A stretch of DNA of 58,000 nt from assembly GCF_030272615.1 (NCBI RefSeq), contig NC_081415.1:233501303-233559302 (forward strand), read 5' to 3'. The notes beneath the pieces were generated by a model. It was not told where the DNA came from and did no database searches. It saw nothing but the letters and a program-made list of their open reading frames with translations. Positions 10,661 to 19,925 of the stretch are shown in pieces (positions within the stretch are counted from its first letter, which is position 1; each line of letters starts with the position of its first letter). A program made the position numbers and the translations under genes. This DNA is from Cryptomeria japonica (lineage: Eukaryota > Streptophyta > Pinopsida > Cupressales > Cupressaceae).

Positions 10661-12355
10661 CCCTAACAAATCCATAGTCCTTAGTAAAATTCAAAATAAT
10701 GTGGGATGGGTAATCTAGGAATTATGATTGTTTATGTGTTTCCTTAGTCAAAATGATGTTGTTCATTTATTTAGTTATAGAAGAAGAGTTAGCTTAGAAA
10801 AAATGTTACAAATGATGACATAAAAGTTAATTCTAAAAAATATTGATAACAATAAAAGATATTAAAATTTACATTAAAATATGCATAATTTATTTTACTT
10901 TTTAAAATATATTCATAATCTAGACAAAAAACCTCACATATTAATAGTTTACTTCATCTTCAAATTCTAAATGGTTTAATTTCTGTAAGTGTTGAAAAGT
11001 GAAGATCTAGTGGAAAATGTTGATTTCAAAGTCAAGTTTGGCCAAAAAGTGTAACTCATTATTGGGGGATCCAATGAGAACTTCATGAAACCACCTCTCA
11101 AAATATTATATAAAATCTTGGTGCATATTTAATTTTTTTTAAAGAAAATAATATTTTGTATTAGCTAATCTTTCATTTTTTTAAAGAAAAATATCAATTT
11201 TATTGGATAATTTATTTATATCAATTTTTTGGGTAGAAAATATTGACGAATATTGGAAAATAGTAAGAGTATGCATTAATTACAATTGTAAATCCCTTCA
11301 TTTAAAAAATAGTTTTTTTATAGGAAAGTAGAGGCTTGAAGGTGGAAATCATTAATGAGTTTAAGTGGTAGGCTCTACTTTAAATAGTTTTTACCATTAA
11401 TTTTAAATAATCTATTAGCCCTCTTTGTATTTTGTGAGATAAAATGTACCGTAAATTTGTAATACTCATAGGGCCAAAAATTTCTTTTAGACCATTGATT
11501 TTCATTGAGGTCAACAATTCAAAAGCAATTTCAACCCCCACAAGTATTACAACTTGTAGGTAAAATTTACCTCAAGGAATACCATGAAGGTCATTAGATT
11601 ATATTTTAAATCAATGGTGGTAACTAAAGATTGTTGATATAACCCTAAAGTAACTAATAATTATGATATAGTATTAGTGAATTAATTTATATTTTAAAAA
11701 TAAATTATAAAAAAGTTGGCGAATTTGATCCAATCATGTTTCAAATAATGAGGTAGATCTTTGAGTTAAAAAATTCAATAAAATAAATTCTTTGGTGATT
11801 TAAATAGCACTAGAATAAAAAATTGTAAAAATGTGGCGATTCAGGTCACCTTAGAAGTTGAACTTATTAGCCAAATTTTGATTCCCAAATTTCAAAAAAT
11901 AGCCAAATGGTGAATATTAGCGACTAAAATTTTTGCTGGTGGGATCATCCTAAGACACTAACATCATGAGTGATGTGATAATGATGTATAAAATAAAGTG
12001 ACAACTGATTTGATATTCAATTGTGCAACTTAAATGATTTTTTATTTATTGATTAATAAACACTATTTGTATTACGAATGTGAGGAATACTTGATACTCG
12101 ATATGTGGTACATATTATTCTATATTTGATTAACTAAATTAGGAAAGGGATGTCTCTAACCTATGCTTATGGTCTAATGTTTTGAGTTCTTCATCAAATA
12201 AGGTTAGTGATTGAAATGTTCAATGATTGAAATGCAATCTTAAAATGAGAATTATGCCTTTGGATTTTCGTGACTTCTAGGAGGAAGTCAAATATAAAAG
12301 CATCGGGATGTAAGACCCCACCTCATCAAAATATTAATGCATCCCTAATTGTTAT
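10661..12355. other. AT-rich spacer, no gene seen
   Basis: No ORF with recognisable domains, no LTR ends and no long repeats. It holds many runs of A/T and short T-rich tracts. A phrase at about 12340-12350 (ATCCCTAATTGTTAT) recurs right of the TIR element at about 13580-13594, which bears on that element's target site. Confidence 0.6.
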
Positions 12356-12424
12356 AGGGCAAGTGCAAGGTAATGAGTCACAAATTCGCGGAAGTCCGTG
12401 CATTGGAAAACACACTCTTATAAA

Positions 12425-12690
12425 TGGGGGCTCGTTTTCAAAAAACGGAGGCCCATTTATGCTTCAGGCTCTCGAGCCGAAAGGTAACGGGGGTCCGAAG
12501 CAAAAATAAACAGGCCCCCATTTTGTTCTAAAATGGGGGCCCGCTTTTTAAAAAAATGGGGGCCCATTTTTTAGAAATGGGAGCCCATTTTTAAAAATGG
12601 GGGCCCGTTTTTTAAAAACGGTCCCCCATTTCTAAATCGCATTTTTCCTTTTTTTTCCACAAGCTGCCCTTGTTTGAAAATGGGGGCCCA
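12425..12690. repeat. GC-rich palindromic minisatellite (AAATGGGGGCCC units)
   Basis: About eight copies of a 20-28-base unit built on AAATGGGGGCCCRTTTTT; each unit is close to its own reverse complement. The densest run is 12530-12632. It stands out sharply from AT-rich flanks. The transposase-bearing relative has only two related units at about 50998-51054 (ATGGGCGCCCGTTTC and ACGGGCACCCGTTTC). Confidence 0.85.
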
Positions 12691-13528
12691 TTTTGTGGAA
12701 GTTGATTCCACAACCCGCCACTTGGCTCGGGATTAGGCCCAGGATAGGCCTGGGATGGCCACACTTGAGACATGGACCTGCAAATTCAAATGTTCATGAA
12801 TGAAAGCACAAATACGAACTTCTGAAATAGTTTACGTGCCTCTAATCAGAGAATTTTTATACGAAATTAAAACTCAGTTCAGATTATACTGTCTGGATTC
12901 TAAATATGTAAATTTATTTAAAAATTGATTATTTTAACTATTTTTCATTTAATTTATACTAAATCGGGTCCATAAATTTGAAATATTAACTAATTTTGTT
13001 GATTTAATAACTTTTTTATTTTAAAGAATTTTGGAAAAAAAATTATATGTCATCAATCTACACAAAATTATTTTGTATTTAAAAAAAAAAAATCAAAAAA
13101 TGTTAAGTTTACATCAAATTATGTGGGTCATACACATCAAATTTTTAAAAAGATAATTACGGTCATTTAAAAATTAATTAAAAAAAAATATTACAAAAAA
13201 AAATATAGAAAAATATGCTCATCAATCTTCAGTGTGTTACAAACCATTTCCCAAAACGGTTTGAGAAAATAATTTTAATTGTGTCAAAAAGTGTGGGTCA
13301 TACACATGCATGGTATGGTCTTGAAACGGGCATTTTTAAAACATAGTTTTCAGAACTCCATTCAAAAAGTTATTTTTTATTATGTGGGTATTAAAATAAA
13401 TTACATATTTGGAAATTCCACTCAAAGGGCTATCTTTTATAGTAATGACTTTTTCCAAGATTCTATCTCTAAGTGTTTCAAAATTTAAGCTCAAATGAGA
13501 CAAAATCTGAAAATCAAGGAAAACACTT

Positions 13529-13550
13529 CCACTTTTTGGCCAAAAAGTGG
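13529..13550. other. Perfect 22-bp palindrome next to right TIR
   Basis: CCACTTTTTGG followed directly by its reverse complement (CCAAAAAGTGG). It abuts the right terminal inverted repeat. The related element at 50121 has a near-copy at the same distance from its end (about 50143-50165), suggesting a conserved subterminal site, possibly for transposase or a host factor. Confidence 0.8.
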
Positions 13551-13573
13551 ACTCATCTTCTTGCACTGACCCT

Positions 13574-14532
13574 ATATACATCCCTAATTGTTATATACAT
13601 CCCATTTAGTTAGATTAAATATAGTAAGTAAAGTTGTGTGACTATTTTGTTGCATACATTTTTATCATCATTAGTAAACATAATGTGGTTATTTGTGTCT
13701 CTTTTTCAATTATGATGAATTTCAACTAGATTTATCATTGATCAATATAGGGTATTGATAGCCCTTGCATGTTATTATGGCATTATGTTAAATTATCCTT
13801 TATTTACCAATAAAGATGTATGTACATATGAATTATTGGACATATATTGATTCATAAGGTGCATTTGTTGTGTCATACTAAAATTAATGAGTAAATTGTT
13901 TACGAACTTGAAAATATGGGAATTTGGCTATTTAATAATATGAATGGTTATAAATATCGATCTTTGTTGATAGTAGCATTGTGTATGAGACTAGGTGTGC
14001 AAATAGGAGGATGAAGAAAAACTAAAACCAAATGAAATAAATCTTTGAGATGTTAGAAGTGTAGTCCCATTTCAATTAGAAGGGAATGGGGGCTTTTTAT
14101 TGTTGTAGTGATTGTGTTTGAGAGAGTATCGACTTACAAGTCATGTAAGGTAAGTTGGGTTAAGGTTTGGAAACCTTATTAAGTTTAAACTCAGATGGAC
14201 CTAAGAATGTGGCTTTAAAGGGAGTCAAATGGTCAATTTCCTTGACATTTGAGAAAAAATAGACCCCTAAGGCCTATACCTATGATACGGGGACCTTTTT
14301 ACATGTGACCTTATCCTTGGGTATGATAAGACCCCTCAAAAGTCCACATTTATGAATGTTACAATTTGACGTGTGGGGACTTGGGATGAGTGACTTGTCA
14401 CATTCATTCTCTCAATCCCCAAAGGTTCACTAATGAAATTGGCATCGTAAACAAGGCTCACACATGTGTGAGCCACCTTGTAAATGTTTCTGAAAAAAGT
14501 GTGTAAGTACACCCCACACCTACCATGCTCTA
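13574..14532. other. AT-rich spacer, no gene seen
   Basis: No coding signal. The region contains short repeated phrases (for example CACATGTGTGAGCC near 14460) and the minus-strand ORF 14336-14575, which has no recognisable content. Possibly part of an old LTR or element tail; not assignable. Confidence 0.5.
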
Positions 14533-15132
14533 CACATGTGAGCACTTGTGGGAGAACTATTGGCTTAGAATTCATATATACCTCATGAATAATGATGATT
14601 GGGGATTAACCATTTTTCCTTATGGATAACTCTTAGTTTGTATTAGAGTCACTCTTCCCAAGCTCTCACAAATGAAGAGTTCAATTTATTTTAATGGTGG
14701 TGTAATGAATCTTCTTATTCGAGTGTTTTTCTAAAGACTAGAAGACTTCATGATTCCAATATGATAGACTGGAGATGAAGTCTTGATTTTATTGTTGTTA
14801 TTTTCAATAGCCTCCATTGATTTCCTAAAATTCATTAAACTAAGAATTAGCACATGTGAGCACTTATGGGAGAACTATTGGCTTAGAATTCATATAACCC
14901 AATAGTTCTCCCACAAGTGCTCACAAGTCATTCTTCCCAAGCTCCCACAAACCAAGAGTTCAATTTATTTTAATGGTGGTGTAATAACTCTTCTTACTCA
15001 AGTGTTTTTCTAAAGCATATAAGACTTCATGATGCCAATACGATAGAGTAGAGAGGAAGTCTTGCTTTAATTGCTATTATTTTTAGTACCCTCCATTGAT
15101 CTCCTGAAATTCATTAAATTAAGAATTAGCAC
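14533..15132. repeat. Duplicated ~205-bp block plus hairpin
   Basis: A block at 14651-14853 (TCTTCCCAAGCTC... to ...AAGAATTAGCAC) is repeated at 14930-15132 with roughly 85-90% identity by eye. Between and before them a 45-base phrase (CACATGTGAGCACTTRTGGG...) occurs at 14533-14577 and again at 14851-14895. The second copy is followed by its own inverse, making a hairpin with 26-base arms (14856-14881 and 14899-14924, one mismatch). The right block runs directly into the minus-strand accessory ORF, so this may be the 3' part of that old element. Confidence 0.8.
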
Positions 15133-16487
15133 TTGATGTGATTTCTTACTCTTTTCTATCATCGTTTCTAGTATATTTCTTTTAGTAAATCCTTCCATAA
15201 CACAACTGTCATCTCCTTCAACCATTATTTCTACAAGTATCTCTACAAGCTCCTCCAGAAGAAGGTCAACAACATCAGTAGCAACCAAATTATTTTGAAC
15301 CAAATACTTCACAAATGATTTTTCAATAACATCTTGCTCATAAGAAACATGATTGTGATATGAATTACTAATGGTTTGCACTTCACCAAGTTTCCTGATC
15401 ATTTCAAGCACTTTTTCTTTTGTAAGTTCATCATCATTCGTTACTTCATCAAGAACTTTGTACTCCTTTTCTACTTCCTCACTCTAAGAAACTTTGTGTT
15501 CTACCTTCTTCTCATCTTCTTCATCATACCTATCAATAGTCACTAGTTCAATGTCCTTCTCTGGAACCCTGTTTCCACTTTTCTAAATTATAAAGCTAGA
15601 GGTAGAAGCCTCTGCTGATAGCTTCCTTGATTTCTTTTCTCTTTTCTCAGGCTTCATCACTCTGGACCTTCGTAGAATCTCTTCTTTTGTTCCAAACCTT
15701 TCTGCATTTGGATCCTTCGACATTTTCAATATTTTTTTTGCTAAACTCATACATTCATCTTTAGACACTTCATAGGGTAATGGAGTTACCCAAGAAACTC
15801 TCAAAATGACAACTTCCAAAAGGCAATTATCTTTCTCTAGCAAAAATAAAATGTCATTCTCATACCAATCTATAACCTTAGGAGGAATCCAATTCCTCAA
15901 AATCAAATCACCTTTGAGCTTCTCAAAGAAATTTCTACACAATTTCAAATTATCATCCAATCCATCTAAATAACTTTTAATCTATGACCCAACTGTCATA
16001 TCGTTTCTCCATGCAATATTTCCAACACTAGGCAATGTGTTCAGAAAATAGAAAGCTAAACAGACAATCTGAGAACCATATTGAAATGGAAACATCTCAC
16101 TCTTTGACATTTTCATGTTGTCAAACAATTTCCACTGTAAAAGATCATATAGATCATATTCTACATTCTCCTTAACCATTTAACAAGCCACATACACACC
16201 AGTTGACACACAAGAACCTTCTTTGTTCATTAAATAGACTTGTAAGATATCCCTGTTGTAACATACCTAACATCCACATCCCTGATAGTGTTGATATTTA
16301 ATGCTCTTCCATCTAAAATTACCTTGATCAAATGATTCACTTCGACATTCTTTATAGATTTCAGCAATTATATTTCTCTAGTCGTGCACAACCTTGTCAC
16401 AATTTGCAGAACCTCCTTCAAAATCAAATGTGGTTTTCAAGCCAGATAAACTCACCATGAATTCTACTGAGAATAATTTTTATAATT
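15067..16487 (-). pseudogene. Old Copia-like element: accessory ORF, C-terminal and middle parts
   Basis: Minus-strand frames align along their length with the unknown protein of the younger element (19926-23218). Examples: ALNINTIRDVDVRYVTTGISY against SLRVNDVTDINVRFVSMILGY; YDLYDLLQWKLFDNMKMSKS against CEWIKDELIDNLAKIKKDKK; the block ending NDMTVGS against GFDIPVGK; PPKVIDWYENDILFLLEKDN against PQEIVNKYKDDICFVIKKDE. Identity is low (about 30% by eye) but collinear over some 450 residues. Many stops and frameshifts. The reading continues at 24222-24460 beyond the younger insertion, which shares a 5-bp duplication with it. Function unknown. Confidence 0.75.
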
Positions 16488-16492
16488 GTTTC
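16488..16492. repeat. Target site duplication GTTTC, left copy
   Basis: GTTTC immediately precedes the TGTTGG start of the 5' LTR and recurs at 24217-24221 directly after the 3' LTR. Five bases is the usual Copia duplication length. Confidence 0.9.
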
Positions 16493-16676
16493 TGTTGGCA
16501 TATGCACACTCCAATGAGACATTGTAGGTGATTGAATGTTTTGTCATTGATGGCAACCTTACAATCCTATGACACCGGCAAGGCTTTCCACCGACACTAG
16601 CAAGATCAGACTCTACACCGGCACACAGATCATTGGCATCGGCAGTGAAAGGAAGCATACCGACACAGAGGTCGAC

Positions 16677-16688
16677 AGGATTTTTGTT
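16677..16688. repeat. 12-bp target duplication of Penelope-like insertion, left copy
   Basis: AGGATTTTTGTT here and again at 17795-17806; the 3' LTR has this stretch once (about 23599-23610), which proves the duplication. Confidence 0.92.
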
Positions 16689-16720
16689 AAAGCTATGAGA
16701 TTTCCACAATCCATTTTGCA

Positions 16721-16868
16721 TTTCTAGTGTATTTTTTTCTGGATTCGATTGTGTGTATATTTTTTCATCAACGTTTCGAATCACACTCCGTGATTCATCA
16801 TCAGGATGAAGAGAATTCCCAAGACATGAAGGATGTTGAGATGCAGATTTGAGGCAGAATATAAAGAG
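16721..16868 (-). repeat. 148-bp inverted repeat, left arm
   Basis: Reverse complement of 17647-17794 with one mismatch (GAGAATTCC here, GATAATTCC in the complement of the right arm). It contains a hammerhead motif on the minus strand. Its inner end runs straight into the GIY-YIG frame, so the first dozen residues of the ORF are read from the arm. Confidence 0.93.
16764..16810 (-). ncRNA. Hammerhead ribozyme motif, left arm
   Basis: On the minus strand: stem I TTCATC/GATGAA, core CTGATGA, stem II GAATCAC/GTGATTC with a 5-base loop, core GAAA, then a minimal loopless stem III (AC/GT) and a U at the cleavage position. This is the minimal-stem-III type described for Penelope-like elements, which is thought to act best as a dimer. 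Confidence 0.8.
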
Positions 16869-17288
16869 TCAGGTGTATACAAGATTGTATGCTCCTGTGG
16901 AACTCCTTACATTGGAGAAACAGGTCGTTCGTTCATGACTCGAATAAAAGAGCACAGTGCTGACATTAAGCATGAACGTGCCCTCAAATCAGCCTTAGCC
17001 GAGCATTCAACCACTACCAAACATCATATCTGTTTGGAGGACACTCAGGTATTGTGTAGGGAGAACAACTTTTTCAAGAGGAAAGTTAAAGAGGCCATTG
17101 CTATCATTCAGCACCCATCCAATCTTAATCGAGACGATGGGTTAAACCTTAGCATCTCGTGGCACCCTCTTCTTCTGGCCCTCCAGCGTCATCCCCGCCC
17201 CCCTCCTTCACTTCTCCCCCTCTTTCTTCTTCTTTTGTGCGTCTCCCTCTCCCCCTTTGGTCTATTTTCCTTGTTGTTTATTTTCTAG
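16833..17288 (+). CDS. GIY-YIG endonuclease domain of a Penelope-like element
   Basis: The protein contains GVYKIVCSCG and PYIGETGRSF (the two halves of the GIY-YIG signature, with GVY for GIY), then MTRIKEHSADIKHER, SALAEHSTTTKHHICLED, FFKRKVKEAIAIIQHP (helix with the catalytic Glu) and NLNRDDGLNLSISWHPLL. This is the whole C-terminal endonuclease module of Penelope-like proteins and reads without stops. In the family it nicks target DNA for target-primed reverse transcription. Here the RT that should precede it is missing, and the frame opens inside the left inverted repeat. After about residue 112 the reading runs into a pyrimidine-rich tail (Leu/Ser/Phe/Pro), probably not native. It could still be expressed only if a start in the repeat is used. 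Confidence 0.88.
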   Translation: MLRCRFEAEYKESGVYKIVCSCGTPYIGETGRSFMTRIKEHSADIKHERALKSALAEHSTTTKHHICLEDTQVLCRENNFFKRKVKEAIAIIQHPSNLNRDDGLNLSISWHPLLLALQRHPRPPPSLLPLFLLLLCVSLSPFGLFSLLFIF

Positions 17289-17646
17289 TTTATATTTGCT
17301 TTCAGTCCTCATCGTGTGTTTATTTTTATATGCTCTTGTCTTTTGGATTTGTAAATTTCTCTTTTCTTATCTGTTTCTGGTTTTTTGTCTTTTGGTTTAT
17401 GCCTTTGCGTATATTCTGTTATGTATTTGTATTCATTTATTTATTCTTTTAATTTTTAATTTTTGTCCCATATTCTTTTCTTCTTTTGTGTTTTTTAGTG
17501 GTTTTGATTGTGATGCTGGGCTTTCCTTTTTTCTTTTCTGTGGGTGGTTTATTCCTTGGAGTTTTTTAGGTCTCCCACCCTTCAGGTGGTCTTTTCCTTT
17601 TCTCTTTCCTCTCTCCTTGTTTCGCGTGCCTTCCCCCACCCCTCTC
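17166..17646 (+). other. Pyrimidine-rich tail of Penelope-like element
   Basis: Strongly T/C-rich strand (runs of CTTCTTCT, CCTCCTTC, TTTTCTTTTC). It holds several long open frames in different phases, which is expected from its composition; none resembles a known protein. It lies between the endonuclease and the right repeat arm, so it is the likely 3' untranslated part. Confidence 0.6.
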
Positions 17647-17794
17647 CTCTTTATATTCTGCCTCAAATCTGCATCTCAACATCCTTCATGTCTTGGGAAT
17701 TATCTTCATCCTGATGATGAATCACGGAGTGTGATTCGAAACGTTGATGAAAAAATATACACACAATCGAATCCAGAAAAAAATACACTAGAAA
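17647..17794 (+). repeat. 148-bp inverted repeat, right arm
   Basis: Pairs with 16721-16868 (147 of 148). Ends CACTAGAAA directly before the right target duplication (17795-17806). Confidence 0.93.
17705..17751 (+). ncRNA. Hammerhead ribozyme motif, right arm
   Basis: TTCATC, CTGATGA (17711-17717), stem II GAATCAC/GTGATTC (17719-17725 and 17731-17737), GAAA (17738-17741), a two-pair stem III (A-C with G-T), U at 17745 as the predicted cleavage base, then GATGAA closing stem I. All core nucleotides of the hammerhead fold are present. Confidence 0.82.
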
Positions 17795-18415
17795 AGGATT
17801 TTTGTTGTAATATATTTTGTTTATTATTTGTAAAATCATTGTAAGCCAACTTGGCGAGTTGTTAAATGACTCTTATATAAGAGAGATCATTGTAGAACAT
17901 TTTGAGTAAGTAAGAGGAATGTAATTAGGCAAAATAAGTCAGACCTATTATGCGAATTATAGGTTAAGGGTTTATGTAAGAAGCAGAGTAGAAACTGGTA
18001 CTGGATCTGGCATTATAGATGCTATTTTGAAGCAGTACAAGACACTGGATTTATATAATCCATTTTGTAAGTCAGTGAGACTTCCTATTTTGTATTTGAG
18101 CAGTGAGCTCTAGGCAATTGGCCTTCCTGCATATGCAGGCCCCACTTGTAGCAGTAATATTCTCTTATTGGCCAGTAAGTGAATATTGTGGGTCACAAAT
18201 CCCACCGAGGTTTTTCCCACACTGGGTTTCCTCATTAAATCTTTGTGTTATGGTGTGTTTTTCATGTGGTTATTTCTATCTCTGTTTATTGCATTATTTT
18301 TTGCTTACCGGTACATTGTTCTAATATGTTCTACATGTTTTAAGCTAAGAAGTTTCTCATACTGGTCAGATACTGATTCACCCCCCCTCTCAGTATTTGT
18401 GGGAATCCTAACAAT

Positions 18416-18427
18416 TGGTATCAGAGC
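18416..18427 (+). other. Primer binding site (initiator tRNA-Met type)
   Basis: TGGTATCAGAGC, two bases after the 5' LTR end; the standard Copia minus-strand primer site. Confidence 0.93.
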
Positions 18428-18484
18428 TTGGTCCTCTATTTTCAAAAGCCTAACAATTTGAGGAAGATTTTGACACCGGTAGAG

Positions 18485-19583
18485 ATGGAAAACTTGAATG
18501 AGAAACATGAAGGAGCCCTCTCAGACTATGATGTAGAAAAATTGAAAAATATCAAACTTGAAGATGATCTAAAGGCTGCTCAGGATATTATTCAAGCACT
18601 TCAAGAAAATCTTACTATTTCAAGAAACAAGAGAAGAGAAATTTGTGAAAAGATGCAAAATGAGAATGATGAAAAGGAAACTCTTAATGATATGATAAAC
18701 AAGCTGAAACAAGAGAACATGACAACAAAGAATGAGATGCAGGATATGACTATGAGATTTTGTAAAGAAATTGAAGATAGAAAGAAGAATGAAGAAGATT
18801 TGACTAGAAGACTAAGTGATGCTGCAAATGAAAACACAAGACTCAGCTATGAAAATTATTTGTTGAAAATAGATCTGATGCACACTCAGAATGACTCCAA
18901 TGAACTAATGAGGTAGAAAGAAGTCTTAGAAAGAGAACTAGATACTACAAATCATCATAAAGAGAAATTCAAGAAAAGCTCTAGAAGAACTTGGTAACTT
19001 GTTGAAGAATCAAAAACCTAAAGGTGACACTTGTGGAATTGGCTTTGAAGTTGGTGAAAGCTCTAGTACTGCAAACACACAGGATCATAGCAAACCAGTA
19101 AGACAACCTACTGCTTATAAATTTAGTGGCAAATGCTTTAACTGTAATAAGTATGGTCATAGAGAAAATCAATGTAGATCTAGAAATTATCAGAATATCA
19201 ACACACCCATCAGTCAATGTTCAAAATGCAACAAAGTTGGTCATAACTCTGAGAATTGCAGAATGAATGTGAGATGTTATGTTTGTGGAAGATTTGGACA
19301 CCTATCTAATCAATGCAGAACACAAACCGGCATAGGTTATGGAAAGGTTATTCAGAAAAATAATGTGACTTGTTATGCATGTAACAAAATTGGGCATATT
19401 GCAAAATTCTACAGAAGTAAAGGATCACCGGCAGACAACAAAGGTTCTAGTTTGAAAGGTAAAGAAAAAGTTGAAGAGGTTAAGAAAGAATTTTCAAAAC
19501 AATGGATCAGGAAATCAGAATTGAATATGGATAGGAATACTCCTCCACCGGTAGAACCAAGCAACACTCCACCAGTAGAATAG
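18485..19583 (+). pseudogene. Gag-like protein: coiled coil plus four CCHC zinc knuckles
   Basis: Starts MENLNEKHEG. The first 145 residues are charged and heptad-like (KLKNIKLEDDLKAAQDIIQA, DEKETLNDMINKLKQENM), predicting a coiled coil; no UBN2-type Copia capsid domain is evident. A TAG at 18914-18916 (Gln expected) and a frame change near 18990 break it. The second part has four zinc knuckles: CFNCNKYGHRENQC, CSKCNKVGHNSENC, CYVCGRFGHLSNQC and CYACNKIGHIAKFY (last Cys lost). Then comes a Lys/Glu-rich tail and repeated TPPVEPSN-like units. Four knuckles is unusual for Copia Gag, which mostly has one. Likely RNA-binding. Confidence 0.82.
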
Positions 19584-19925
19584 AGTAGCACTCCACCGGT
19601 AGGAGTCTCTTCATCAAATTGAAGAAATTTTCTTGAGGGTTTGGCAATCAATGAGACATATGCTATTATTCCCTTGGTTGATGGTAAGAAGTTGAATTTA
19701 CTTCTATACCAGCAGATATGTTAAGTGATTACTTAACTGACAAGCATTAAATGTGGTAGTTGGTAAATTGACATTATAAATTAATGTTTTTGGCTCCATT
19801 TTACTTCACTGAGCATTCAAACATTCGAAGAGCACGAAATCTCCAGAGCTAAGGCATTTCGAGCAAAGAGGCAAAGCACTTCAAGAAATCAATCCTTCCT
19901 AAGGTAGAAAAAGGTTTTTATAATC
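19584..19925 (+). other. Spacer resembling a 5' leader before the accessory ORF
   Basis: No long frame. The last 110 bases (AGCATTCAAACATTCGAAGA... to ...TTTTTATAATC) lack in-frame upstream ATGs close to the start and lead to ATCATGGCA at the accessory ORF. This may be the leader of a separate or re-initiated reading frame. Confidence 0.45.

Larger units (their letters stand above)
12356..13573. mobile_element. Non-autonomous TIR DNA element (1.2 kb)
   Basis: Terminal inverted repeats: the left end begins AGGGCAAGTGCAAG (12356) and continues into ATGAGTC; the right end is GACTCATCTTCTTGCACTGA followed by CCCT (to 13573). The pairing is about 20 of 25 positions. In reverse complement, its right 700 bases align through several blocks with 50121-50650, the 5' end of the transposase-bearing element; for example ATTTGATGTGTATGACCCAC matches GGTGTACGACCACC, and GTGTAGATTGATGACATATA matches GTATGTAGATTGATGCCATA. 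It encodes no protein (the 12270-12509 ORF is chance), so it looks like a deletion derivative or relative mobilised in trans. The target duplication is not clear. Confidence 0.72.
16689..17794 (+). mobile_element. Penelope-like element, RT-less, GIY-YIG between inverted hammerhead repeats
   Basis: Insertion in the 5' LTR, bounded by a 12-bp target duplication. Structure: 32 unique bases, a 148-bp inverted repeat (16721-16868), a GIY-YIG nuclease reading frame, a pyrimidine-rich stretch, and the opposite 148-bp repeat arm (17647-17794). The arms differ at one position. Each arm holds a hammerhead ribozyme motif, a known hallmark of Penelope-like elements. The reverse transcriptase is wholly absent. 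GIY-YIG Penelope-like elements are known in conifers (the Dryad group), and this copy probably belongs there, but I cannot verify that. Short 5'-truncated Penelope copies with an inverted terminal piece are known in animals. Confidence 0.88.
16493..18413 (+). mobile_element. 5' LTR of pol-less element (split by Penelope-like insertion)
   Basis: Starts TGTTGGCATATG, ends GGGAATCCTAACA. Without the insertion (16689-17794) and one copy of its duplicated target it is about 800 bases. Conserved Copia LTR marks: a TATA-like CTTATATAAGAG at 17870-17881, GGTTTTTCCCACACTGGGTTTCC at 18210-18232, and CTGATTCACCCCCC at 18373-18386. It aligns with the 3' LTR throughout. Confidence 0.92.

Noticed and set aside
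12270-12509. 79-residue + strand ORF at the start of the TIR element
   Set aside because: It spans the element border and the palindromic repeat; no sign of selection or similarity.
17257-17844. Long + strand ORF rich in Phe/Leu/Cys that looks like a membrane protein
   Set aside because: It lies in the pyrimidine-rich tail of the Penelope-like element and runs through the right repeat arm; T/C-rich DNA gives hydrophobic open frames by chance.
18103-18461. Short + strand ORFs in the 5' LTR, repeated at 23906-24306
   Set aside because: They are LTR sequence, present in both LTRs because these are copies; no protein similarity and no coding context.
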